This document shows, in pieces, positions 1 to 5,497 of a stretch of 5,573 nt of DNA. Position 1 is the stretch's first letter, and every line of letters starts with the position of its first letter. Where the stretch lies: assembly GCA_900754475.1 (NCBI GenBank), contig CAAECY010000138.1, positions 1 through 5,573 of the forward strand. Reading direction: 5' to 3'. Position numbers and translations under genes: made by a program. The notes beneath the pieces are model-generated. The model did no database searches and was not told the DNA's origin. It saw nothing but the letters and a program-made list of their open reading frames with translations. The stretch comes from an uncultured Sutterella sp. GTDB lineage: Bacteria; Pseudomonadota; Gammaproteobacteria; Burkholderiales; Burkholderiaceae_F.

Positions 1-962
1 ACCATGACGCCGCCCACGAGAATGTCGAAGAAGTCGATGAAGGCCCCGCCCACGTTCTGCGTGAAGAGGAACATCACGTACATGACGAGAAGGAAAATCG
101 GGATCCCCAACCAGCGGTTGAGCACCACGCGGTCGATTTTCTCCGTGAGGCTCTGCGTCACTTCGCCCACGCGCGTGATCGCGCGGTCGGCGACTTCCTG
201 CACGAACGCGTAGCGCGCGCTCGCCACGAGAATGTCGGTGTCGCCTTGCGTTTCGTCGTTCAAAGCGCGCACGCGCGCCTTCACGGGTTCGAGGTCGACC
301 CCGGGGAGCTTGTCATCGAGACCCGCCGCTTCTTCCATGAACTGCATCGCGAACCACTCGGGGCGAGCGACCTTGGCTTCACGGAAATACGCGGCCGCTT
401 CCGTGACGGCTCGTTCGATTCGTTCGTCGAAGTGCGTTTTGACGCGCGGAACGACCGGGTTTTCGAGCGCGGCGAGGATCGCGTCCTTGAGCGCCTCGAT
501 CCCGTCTTCGCGCGAGGCGACGACGCCCACCACGGGGCAGCCGAGTTCGTGCGAGAGCGCGTCGATGTCGATCGAGAGGCGGTGCTGCTTCGCGATGTCG
601 AGCATGTTCACGACGACGAACATCGGGACCTGCATCTCGATCAACTGGGTCGTGAGGTAGAGATTGCGCTCGAGGTTCGAGGCGTCGATGATGTTGACGA
701 CGAGCTCGGCTTCGCCCGTCAGGATGTAGTCGCGGGCGATGCGTTCGTCTTCGCCCGAGGCGCCCGACGGGGTGATCGAATAGATGCCCGGCAGGTCGAC
801 GAGGTCGATCGAAACGGAGCGGTGCGTGAAACGGCCGACTTTCTTGTCGACGGTGACGCCCGGCCAGTTGCCGACTTCCTGGTGGGAGCCCGTGAGGGCG
901 TTGAAAAGCGTCGTCTTACCGCAGTTCGGGTTCCCGACGACGCAGACGGTGCGGGTTTGCAT
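1..962 (-). CDS. feoB: Ferrous iron transporter FeoB, N-terminal part (cut by window edge)
   Basis: This is the inner-membrane Fe(II) permease with an N-terminal G-protein domain. The 320 visible codons start at ATG 962-960 and stay open to the left edge. The GTPase motifs are clear: G1 GNPNCGKTT at residues 10-18, G2 Thr37 in GVTVD, G3 DLPG at 56-59 and G4 NMLD at 119-122, with a likely G5 in VVASRE. The segment DASNLERNLYLT (93-104) is nearly identical to E. coli FeoB. After a helical guanine-dissociation-inhibitor-like stretch, the first membrane helix begins around residue 286 (GIPIFLLVMYVMFLF), followed by NVGGAFIDFFDI. Roughly the remaining 450 residues, with the gate motifs and other helices, lie outside the window. 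It follows feoA on the same strand after 177 bases. The Shine-Dalgarno is weak: only GAGACC-like bases lie in front of the ATG. Identification is very secure; the start is likely because G1 sits at the usual distance from it. Confidence 0.97.
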   Translation of the reverse strand, partial: MQTRTVCVVGNPNCGKTTLFNALTGSHQEVGNWPGVTVDKKVGRFTHRSVSIDLVDLPGIYSITPSGASGEDERIARDYILTGEAELVVNIIDASNLERNLYLTTQLIEMQVPMFVVVNMLDIAKQHRLSIDIDALSHELGCPVVGVVASREDGIEALKDAILAALENPVVPRVKTHFDERIERAVTEAAAYFREAKVARPEWFAMQFMEEAAGLDDKLPGVDLEPVKARVRALNDETQGDTDILVASARYAFVQEVADRAITRVGEVTQSLTEKIDRVVLNRWLGIPIFLLVMYVMFLFTQNVGGAFIDFFDILVGGVM

Positions 963-1139
963 GAAAAGGGGTCTCGGTGGATGGATGGGGGTTTCAGTAC
1001 GGAGGCAGCAGGGCGCCGGACTCGGAGGGGATTGCGAAGCGGGGTCGCTAAAAAAATCGGGCCGCCCGACGCCTCGGCGTCGAACGGCTCGCGGGCGACT
1101 TCGTTCGAACGAGTCCCCTCGGTTTCGAAGGCCCGGGTT
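963..1139 (-). other. feoA-feoB intergenic spacer
   Basis: These 177 bases separate the feoA stop from the feoB start, which is long for a feo operon, where the genes usually abut or overlap. I see no coding signal or third gene in it. It carries two overlapping GC-rich hairpins and a T7 run (see the terminator entry). No good sigma70 promoter is visible between the T run and the feoB ATG, so feoB is probably reached by read-through from the feoA promoter. Confidence 0.7.
1050..1082 (-). terminator. Terminator/attenuator-like hairpins between feoA and feoB
   Basis: Read on the minus strand, TCGGG-CGG-CCCGA (1069 to 1057) forms a 5-bp stem with a 3-base loop, followed directly by seven T's (1056 to 1050). 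This is the layout of an intrinsic terminator, although the stem is short. Just upstream, CGACGCC-GA-GGCGTCG (1082 to 1067) is a second perfect inverted repeat that shares three bases with the terminator stem. The two hairpins therefore compete, as attenuator arms do. The structure lies 71 bases after the feoA stop and 88 bases before the feoB ATG. That it lowers feoB expression relative to feoA is inference. Confidence 0.6.
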
Positions 1140-1376
1140 TCAGTCGCTCAGGCGTTCGATGTGCATCAGTTCCGCTTCGTCTTTGCGAACACTGATGAAA
1201 CTGCCGCGCACGCGGATTTCGATCGGGTCGCCGAGCGGCGCGCGACGGACGACTTCGAAGGTCGTCCCCGGGGTGGCCCCGAGCATCAGAAGGCGCCGAC
1301 GGTATTCGCGGTGTTCGTTGTGAAAGCCGACGATGCGACCGCGAGCGCCGATGGGAAGTTCCTTGAGCAAAAGCAT
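1140..1376 (-). CDS. feoA: Ferrous iron transport accessory protein FeoA
   Basis: FeoA is a small cytoplasmic protein with an SH3-like fold. It is needed for FeoB-dependent Fe(II) uptake and thought to modulate the FeoB G domain. The protein is 78 residues, the normal family length. It shows the family pattern throughout: LKELPIGARGRIVGF near the start, the YRRRLLMLGATPGTTFEVVRRAPLGDPIEIRVRG core (a stretch spanning about residues 25-58), and a C-terminal ISVRKDEAELMHIE strand containing the usual basic-acidic pattern. The start at ATG 1376-1374 is supported by AGGA at 1388-1385, eight bases upstream, and by family length. It is first in the operon, with feoB downstream on the same strand. 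A candidate promoter lies about 90 bases upstream. Confidence 0.96.
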   Translation of the reverse strand: MLLLKELPIGARGRIVGFHNEHREYRRRLLMLGATPGTTFEVVRRAPLGDPIEIRVRGSFISVRKDEAELMHIERLSD

Positions 1377-1464
1377 GGTGCGAATCCTGCGGCCGACTTG
1401 CGTATTGTTGTCGTGACGGAAGGCGGCGCGTCGGCCTCGCTGCGCCTTTTCTTCCGTGGGGTGG

Positions 1465-1493
1465 ACTATAGCGCGATTTTGTCCGAAAGGGAA
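1465..1493 (-). promoter_or_regulatory. Candidate feoA promoter
   Basis: On the minus strand, TATAGT (1470-1465) matches the -10 consensus in four of six positions. It is preceded at a 17-base spacing by TTCCCT (1493-1488), a weak -35. Transcription would start about 80 bases before the feoA ATG. The -10 lies in an AT-richer pocket of an otherwise GC-rich region. The weak -35 leaves room for an activator, but no start site is proven. Confidence 0.4.
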
Positions 1494-1494
1494 T

Positions 1495-1515
1495 GAGATT
1501 GTGAGTGTTTCTCAC
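1495..1515. promoter_or_regulatory. Inverted repeat upstream of feoA promoter, possible operator
   Basis: Two nested inverted repeats occupy 21 bases: an outer TGAGA/TCTCA pair separated by 11 bases, and an inner GTGAG-TGTTT-CTCAC (1501-1515). The site adjoins the candidate feoA -35. Feo operons are classically controlled by Fur, and the GAGA/TCTC arms resemble some degenerate Fur boxes, but the match to the Fur consensus is poor. Another iron or oxygen regulator is equally possible. Confidence 0.3.
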
Positions 1516-1750
1516 TTAGGAATGCAAGGCGGCAAGCCCGTTCGGCTCTTGTACGATTCCCGAAAAAGCGCCGGAGACGCGCCTTTGCGGGCTTTTCTCC
1601 CCCGAAACGGTCGGAACGCGAGTGAAGACGATGTAAATCGAGGGGAAACCTCTGTGTCGATCCGAAGGGGCGGCGCCTTCTTCTCGTCCTCGTGCGGAGT
1701 CTCGTTCGCACTACGGTCGAATTCCTGAGGTTGCGCTCTCGACCCAATGC
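1497..1750. other. Divergent intergenic region without a recognisable gene
   Basis: This lies between the feo promoter area and the candidate tyrA promoter. Open frames cross it on both strands, but their translations are Arg/Ser-rich, match no family I know, and lack convincing ribosome sites. I see no tRNA or known RNA. Its one clear structure is the hairpin at 1564-1596. A short imperfect fold is possible around 1637-1661 (ATCGA/TCGAT arms). Confidence 0.6.
1564..1596. terminator. Terminator-like hairpin in the divergent region
   Basis: AAAAGC, a bulged G and CCG (1564-1573) pair with CGGGCTTTT (1588-1596) across a 14-base loop. The A/T ends make it readable as an intrinsic terminator on either strand. 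No gene is seen to end next to it, so it may block stray transcription between the two divergent units or end an unrecognised short transcript. Confidence 0.4.
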
Positions 1751-1771
1751 GATAATGCACAACTTGAGAGC
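1735..1771 (+). promoter_or_regulatory. Candidate extended -10 promoter for tyrA, flanked by inverted repeat
   Basis: TGCGATAAT (1748-1756) gives a five-of-six -10 hexamer (GATAAT, 1751-1756) with the TGn extension. No good -35 is visible, which is typical of extended -10 promoters. GCTCTC (1735-1740) and GAGAGC (1766-1771) form a perfect inverted repeat around the -10 with a 25-base gap, a possible operator. A start near 1763 would give tyrA an untranslated leader of about 150 bases. Confidence 0.4.
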
Positions 1772-1862
1772 CCGAAAGAGGTGCCGGAGCGCTGCTACTG
1801 TGCCTTTGCTTTCGGCTTTCGGGGGCGCCCCTTCGCGGTCGCCGTCCTTTTCGTATTTCGGC

Positions 1863-1889
1863 GGGCCCGGCGCTTTCCCGCACGGGCCC
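1863..1889 (+). promoter_or_regulatory. GC-only hairpin in the tyrA leader
   Basis: GGGCCCG (1863-1869) and CGGGCCC (1883-1889) form a perfect 7-bp GC stem with a 13-base loop. The stem ends five bases before GAGGAG (1895-1900), the likely ribosome site of tyrA. An alternative pairing, GCGGG (1861-1865) with CCCGC (1877-1881), would break this stem. It could modulate translation or transcription. No T run follows, so it is not an intrinsic terminator. Confidence 0.4.
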
Positions 1890-1912
1890 CCTCCGAGGAG
1901 CTTTGCCTTTCC

Positions 1913-3097
1913 ATGTCGTCCACCCCGTGTGCTTTTTCAGAATGTTCGGAAAAAGAGCTCCGGCTCTTTGCGGGCGACGCCGAGGCGCGCTCGAGCTTTT
2001 TCACGCGCCTCGAAGGCTTGCAGGCGCCGGTTGAGTCCGGTGCGTCCGCTTCGACCGATGCCTCCGGTGCCGCTTCTCCCGAAGCCGCGGCCCGGGCCGC
2101 CGTCGCCCGTGCGGCGCGCGAATTGGAGCTCGCCTTGAAGGCGTACGGGAAAGCGTGCGAAGCCCCTCATGAAGTGACGGAAGCGACTCAAGAAGAGGCG
2201 GCGTCTCAGGGCCTCGCTTCGAGCGCCGACGCCGCGAAGCCGCCCGTCGTCCTCGTGGGCGGCGCGGGCGGCATGGGGCGGATTCTGCAGCGCCTCTTTG
2301 CGGCGGACGGGCGCGAAGTGCGGATTCTCGAAAAAGACGACTGGGATCGGGCCGAAGAGATTCTCCGCGGCGCGAAGCTCGTCGTCGTTTCGGTGCCGAT
2401 TGACGTGACGACGGACGTGATCGCCCGACTCGGGCCGATGTTGGACGCCGACGCCGTGCTTTCCGACGTCACGAGCGTGAAGCGCGCGCCCGTCGAAGCG
2501 ATGTTGGCGGCGCATGCGGGCCCTGTGGCGGGTCTCCACCCGATGTTCGGGCCGGACGTCACGTCCTTGGAGCGCCAGGTTTTTGTGTATGTTCCCGCCC
2601 GAAATCCGGAAGCAAGCGCCTGGCTGGAAGACCTCCTTCGCAAGGAAGGGGCGTCCGTCGTCACGACGAGCGCCGAAGAGCACGACCGCGCGATGGGGAT
2701 CATTCAGGCGCTCAGGCACTTCACGACCTATGCCTACGGCGTTTTCTTGGCGGAACTTCACCCCGATCTGAGTCAGATCATGGCGATGAGTTCGCCCATC
2801 TACCGACTGGAATTGGAGATGGTGGGGCGACTCTTCGCGCAGGATCCGCACCTCTATGCGGACATCATCATGGCAAACGACGAGAACGCCCGCCTCATTC
2901 GCGCCTACGTCGAAAGCCTCGCGCCCGAGCTCGAACTCGTTCTTCGCGGCGACCGCCAGGCGTTCGTCGAACGCTTCGGCCGTGCGCGCGACTACTTCGG
3001 AACGCTCGCGTACGACTTCATGAAAGAAAGCGGCCGGATGCTCGCCGCCGTACAGTCGGAGCGAAACGGACACTCGAAAGCTCCGGCAACTCGATAA
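1913..3097 (+). CDS. tyrA: Prephenate dehydrogenase (TyrA, T-protein type) with divergent N-terminus
   Basis: The enzyme converts prephenate to 4-hydroxyphenylpyruvate with NAD+ in tyrosine synthesis, in the cytoplasm. From about residue 112 to 380 of 394 it aligns by eye with the dehydrogenase domain of E. coli TyrA. Visible landmarks are the Rossmann loop GGAGGMG (116-122), VRILEKDDWDRAEEI, VVSVPIDVT, the catalytic-site segment GLHPMFGPD with His209, QALRHF with His269, and SSPIYRLELEMVGRLFAQDP with Arg298, followed by LYADIIM. In E. coli a chorismate mutase domain precedes this. Here residues 1-110 are Ala/Ser/Glu-rich and show no recognisable mutase motif. I chose ATG 1913 because GAGGAG lies 12 bases upstream, somewhat far. 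A GTG at 1781 would add 44 residues unlike any TyrA N-terminus. The FMN oxidoreductase gene follows after 58 bases. Confidence 0.93.
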   Translation: MSSTPCAFSECSEKELRLFAGDAEARSSFFTRLEGLQAPVESGASASTDASGAASPEAAARAAVARAARELELALKAYGKACEAPHEVTEATQEEAASQGLASSADAAKPPVVLVGGAGGMGRILQRLFAADGREVRILEKDDWDRAEEILRGAKLVVVSVPIDVTTDVIARLGPMLDADAVLSDVTSVKRAPVEAMLAAHAGPVAGLHPMFGPDVTSLERQVFVYVPARNPEASAWLEDLLRKEGASVVTTSAEEHDRAMGIIQALRHFTTYAYGVFLAELHPDLSQIMAMSSPIYRLELEMVGRLFAQDPHLYADIIMANDENARLIRAYVESLAPELELVLRGDRQAFVERFGRARDYFGTLAYDFMKESGRMLAAVQSERNGHSKAPATR

Positions 3098-3155
3098 ACA
3101 ACCTCGACACCCGTTCAACCCCATTCACGATACTCACAAACTCAAGGAACACACG

Positions 3156-3698
3156 ATGGAAGTCACGATTCTTCTCGGCAGCCCCCACCTCAACGGCAAC
3201 ACGGCCGCGCTTGCGGCGGGCTTTTCGGACGGCGCCAAAATGGCGGGCGCGAACGTCGTTCGCATCGACGTCGATCAGCTCGGCGTCTCGCCCGTCGACG
3301 CGAAGTTTTTGAAGCGCCTCGAAGCGGGCGAAAACGTGGATGCGGACGGCATGGACCGCGTGATCGACCGACTGCTCGCGTCGGACGTCGTCGTCTTTGC
3401 GACGCCCCTCTATTACTACGGCATGAGCGCGCAGTTGAAGATCGTGCTTGACCGATTCCTCGCGCGCAACGGCGAACTCCAGCAGCACCCCGCGCGCCTC
3501 GTTCTTTTGTCGACGAGCGCGGGCCCCGGCGAAGAAGCGATGCGGCCTATGATCGACCAGCTCCGCTTGGTCTGCGGCTACCTCAATTGGACCTACGCGG
3601 GCGAAGTGCTCGCGACGGGTCTGGCGGTCGAGCACCTCAGCAAGGCCCAACGCGAAGCGGCGAAGACCTTCGCCGAAAAGCTTCTCAAGGCGAACTGA
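3156..3698 (+). CDS. Flavodoxin-fold NAD(P)H-dependent FMN oxidoreductase
   Basis: This 180-residue cytoplasmic flavoprotein belongs to the NADPH-dependent FMN reductase / iron-sulfur-flavoprotein-like group. The FMN phosphate loop GSPHLNGNT is at residues 8-16. The second flavin-binding segment, TPLYYYGMSAQLKIVLDRF, begins at residue 83, and a third conserved stretch, LLSTSAGPGEE, surrounds the isoalloxazine site. Related proteins often have a CxxCxxC-type cysteine cluster between the first helix and the second loop. Here that stretch (about residues 43-68) has no cysteine, and the only one in the protein is Cys140. An Fe-S cluster is therefore unlikely, and a simple flavin or quinone reductase is more plausible. 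AAGGA at 3144-3148, seven bases before the ATG, supports the start. It sits 58 bases after tyrA with no terminator between, so co-transcription is likely. The electron acceptor cannot be read from sequence. Confidence 0.85.
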   Translation: MEVTILLGSPHLNGNTAALAAGFSDGAKMAGANVVRIDVDQLGVSPVDAKFLKRLEAGENVDADGMDRVIDRLLASDVVVFATPLYYYGMSAQLKIVLDRFLARNGELQQHPARLVLLSTSAGPGEEAMRPMIDQLRLVCGYLNWTYAGEVLATGLAVEHLSKAQREAAKTFAEKLLKAN

Positions 3699-3734
3699 TC
3701 CGCCGGTTCGCCCTCGGACTTCGGCGTGCTTCAA

Positions 3735-3753
3735 TGAGGCTCTCTTGAGGCTC
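3735..3753 (+). repeat. Short direct repeat downstream of the flavoprotein gene
   Basis: TGAGGCTC occurs at 3735-3742 and again at 3746-3753, separated by three bases, in the gap between the flavoprotein gene and the Tat-exported protein. Its role is unknown. It could be chance or a tandem protein-binding site upstream of the next gene. Confidence 0.35.
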
Positions 3754-3779
3754 CCGAAGCCGACCTTCCGGTTCAACTC

Positions 3780-3805
3780 GGGCACGCGGCTTACGCCGCG
3801 TGCTC
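3780..3805 (+). promoter_or_regulatory. Strong hairpin just upstream of the Tat-exported CMD gene
   Basis: GCACGCGGC (3782-3790) pairs perfectly with GCCGCGTGC (3795-3803) around a TTAC tetraloop. It extends by one G-T wobble and one G-C pair to about 11 bp. No T run follows on either strand, so it is not a canonical terminator. It ends 23 bases before the ATG at 3829. It could stabilise the 3' end of the upstream message, act as a processing site, or influence translation of the next gene. Confidence 0.5.
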
Positions 3806-3828
3806 ACCCAACTCTTTTGAGCAATCGA

Positions 3829-5388
3829 ATGAAGCGCATGCAACGACGCGACCTCGCGAAACTCGGTTTTGCCTTCACGGGCCTCGCGGGCGGGCTTACC
3901 GCTCTTACCGCTCCCGCACGTGCGGCCGAGGCGCCCGCGACGGGGTATGCTTCGGTCTTGGAACCCGTTTTCAAGCGCCTTCTCGAAGAGGACGTGCCCG
4001 AACGCACGTCGCTCGACGACCGACTCGCCAACCTTCTGCAAACGGCCGCGATGACGGTGTTACCCGCTCACGGTGGCTCCGAAGCGTTGGCGGAAACCTT
4101 CCGTCGGGCGCTCTTTGCGGGCGTTTCCGCCGAGGAGCTCCTTGAAGTCTTGGTGCAGACGATGCCCGTCGCGGGGATGCCCGCCGTCATTTCGGCCGAA
4201 CGGATTCTGCACGCCGAACTCGCCGAGGCCGGCATGAGCGCTCCTGCGACCGAGCCCTCGACCGCCGGGGCGGCGGAACGGTTCGAGCGCGGCCTTGCCG
4301 TCGAAGAAAAACTCTTCGGGCGCGACTACCTCTACGCCTTCCACGCGGGACTGCGCGAAGACGAGCGACCCTTGCAGCTTTCACTTCTTTCTTCCTGGGC
4401 CTACGGGGAGACCTTCGGGCGAGCGCACCTCACGGATTTGGAGCGCGAGCTCGTGCTTTTGGCCTCCCTCATCGCGTCGGATGCGCGGGAAGAAATCGAA
4501 ATGCACGTCCGTGCGGCGAAAACGCTCGGCGCGACCCGCACCGACCTGATCGGGCTTCTGACGGTACTCCTTCCCTATACGGGCTTCCCCAAGGTGCGCG
4601 CGGGCCTGGCGCTTATCAACGCCGTCGAAGCCGAAGACGAACGCCGCCGCGCGATCGCCGAAGCGCGCGAAGAAGCGTTGAAGCGCCTTGAAGCCAAGCG
4701 CGAAGCGAAGCGCGAGCCCGAGGAGAAAGCGAAAGCAGAGGCCAAGGCCGAAAGCGCCGCAGCTGCTGCGGGCGAAGAGACTAACCCCAAGGAAACGTCG
4801 GAAGCGACCGAAGAGGCCGACGCCGGCGACGCAACCGACGCAGCCGACGAAAAGCCCGAGACCGAGAAGGCCTCGGACGAAAAGACTGAAACTGCCGAAG
4901 AGAACGCTCCGGAAGAGGGGGCGGAGAGCGGGACGCAAGAGCCGGAAGAACCGGAAACCGAGGAGGCTGAAAGCGACGCCGATACGCAGGGTGCCGACCT
5001 GCCCGAAGCTCCCGCGGAACCGGCGACGGAATCCGCGCCGAGCGCTCAACCCGCCGAGCCCGCAAAAGCGAGCCCGACGAGTTCGTCGACTACGACGAGT
5101 ACGACGACTGCGACGAGCAACGCGCCTTCAAGTCCGTCCTCGGCGTCCTCGCCGTCCTCTCCCTCCGTACCTTCCACCCCTTCCGCTCCCGCAACGGGCG
5201 CGAAGGACTCCGCGAAGCTCGTCTCCGGCTGGAACGAGGCCGACGAAGAGGCTTTCAACAGGGCGATCGAAAAGCTCTCGAAGGCGACCGAAGCGGGCGA
5301 CGATGCGGCCGCAGCCGCCGCCCTGAAGGAACTCGACGCGCTCGGCGCTTCGGGCGGGGATTTGCCCGTTCTGTCGACGACGCCCTGA
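3829..5388 (+). CDS. Tat-exported protein with two carboxymuconolactone-decarboxylase-like repeats and a long acidic tail
   Basis: The 519-residue product starts MKRMQRRDLAKLGF, a twin-arginine signal (Arg6-Arg7, RRxLxK). A hydrophobic stretch and APARA|AEA around residue 32 follow, a likely signal-peptidase site, so the folded protein would go to the periplasm. Residues about 60-130 form a first CMD/AhpD-like repeat (SLDDRLANLLQTAAM, FAGVSAEELLEVLVQTMPVAGMP). Residues about 195-268 form a second (LTDLERELVLLASL, MHVRAAKTLGATRTDLIGLL, PYTGFPK). The AhpD CxxC pair is absent; the whole protein has no cysteine. From about 267 to 400 the chain is Glu/Ala/Lys-rich, 405-455 is a Ser/Thr/Pro linker, and 460-505 may form a helix (WNEADEEAFNRAIEKL). 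ATG 3829 or 3838 both keep the Tat signal; the Shine-Dalgarno is weak. A TTG at 3745 would bury the signal. Substrate and partner are unknown. Confidence 0.8.
   Translation: MKRMQRRDLAKLGFAFTGLAGGLTALTAPARAAEAPATGYASVLEPVFKRLLEEDVPERTSLDDRLANLLQTAAMTVLPAHGGSEALAETFRRALFAGVSAEELLEVLVQTMPVAGMPAVISAERILHAELAEAGMSAPATEPSTAGAAERFERGLAVEEKLFGRDYLYAFHAGLREDERPLQLSLLSSWAYGETFGRAHLTDLERELVLLASLIASDAREEIEMHVRAAKTLGATRTDLIGLLTVLLPYTGFPKVRAGLALINAVEAEDERRRAIAEAREEALKRLEAKREAKREPEEKAKAEAKAESAAAAAGEETNPKETSEATEEADAGDATDAADEKPETEKASDEKTETAEENAPEEGAESGTQEPEEPETEEAESDADTQGADLPEAPAEPATESAPSAQPAEPAKASPTSSSTTTSTTTATSNAPSSPSSASSPSSPSVPSTPSAPATGAKDSAKLVSGWNEADEEAFNRAIEKLSKATEAGDDAAAAAALKELDALGASGGDLPVLSTTP
5091..5160 (+). 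repeat. Nine-base microrepeats encoding the Ser/Thr/Pro linker
   Basis: Two short arrays lie inside the tail of the Tat-exported protein. TACGACGAG, TACGACGAC and TGCGACGAG run head to tail at 5091-5117. CCGTCCTCG, GCGTCCTCG and CCGTCCTCT run at 5134-5160. Each unit is a multiple of three, so slippage would lengthen or shorten the linker without shifting frame. Confidence 0.65.
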
Positions 5389-5412
5389 GGTCCGTACGTC
5401 GGTCCGAACGTC
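5389..5412 (+). repeat. Tandem 12-base repeat directly after the stop codon
   Basis: GGTCCGTACGTC (5389-5400) is followed at once by GGTCCGAACGTC (5401-5412), identical at 11 of 12 positions. It begins at the base after the TGA at 5386-5388. A further GTACG follows at 5414-5418. The function is unknown. Confidence 0.6.
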
Positions 5413-5459
5413 AGTACGCGAGAACCTTCGGACGCAGGGCCTCGAACGCCGACTCCAAC

Positions 5460-5495
5460 CGAAAAACCGCACTCTCCCCGGGGTGCGGTTTTTCG
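5460..5495. terminator. Strong bidirectional intrinsic terminator
   Basis: CGAAAAACCGCAC (5460-5472) pairs perfectly with GTGCGGTTTTTCG (5483-5495), a 13-bp stem whose A5 and T5 tracts make it work on both strands. The 10-base loop contains CCCC/GGG bases that may pair further. It closes the plus-strand transcription unit about 70 bases after the stop of the Tat-exported protein. It is also the apparent target of the intron that begins two bases later. Confidence 0.9.
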
Positions 5496-5497
5496 TT

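Noticed and set aside
246..1496. A 416-codon plus-strand open frame across the feo region
   Set aside because: It is antisense to feoA and feoB, which are secure, and its Arg/Asp/Val-rich translation resembles no family. It reflects GC-rich third positions on the other strand.
1466..1762. Short Arg-rich frames in the divergent intergenic region as possible small genes
   Set aside because: There is no ribosome site, domain or composition to support them; both strands stay open simply because of base composition.
1781..1912. Upstream GTG start for tyrA adding 44 residues
   Set aside because: The extra residues are rich in Arg, Phe and Cys, unlike any TyrA, and the frame crosses the leader hairpin and the GAGGAG ribosome site that serves ATG 1913.
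1937..3124. A 395-codon minus-strand open frame opposite tyrA
   Set aside because: Antisense shadow of a clear TyrA gene; the translation is His/Arg-rich with no recognisable domain.
3018..3785. A 255-codon minus-strand open frame opposite the flavoprotein gene
   Set aside because: It overlaps the whole flavoprotein gene and the end of tyrA and has no recognisable domain.
3745..3828. Upstream TTG start for the exported CMD protein
   Set aside because: It would place 28 residues before a good Tat signal peptide and translate through the 3780-3805 hairpin.
4381..5049. A Phe/Leu/Gly/Arg-rich minus-strand frame that could look like a membrane protein
   Set aside because: It is the complement of the Glu/Ala/Lys-rich tail of the exported protein; GAA/GAG codons read as TTC/CTC on the other strand, creating false hydrophobicity.
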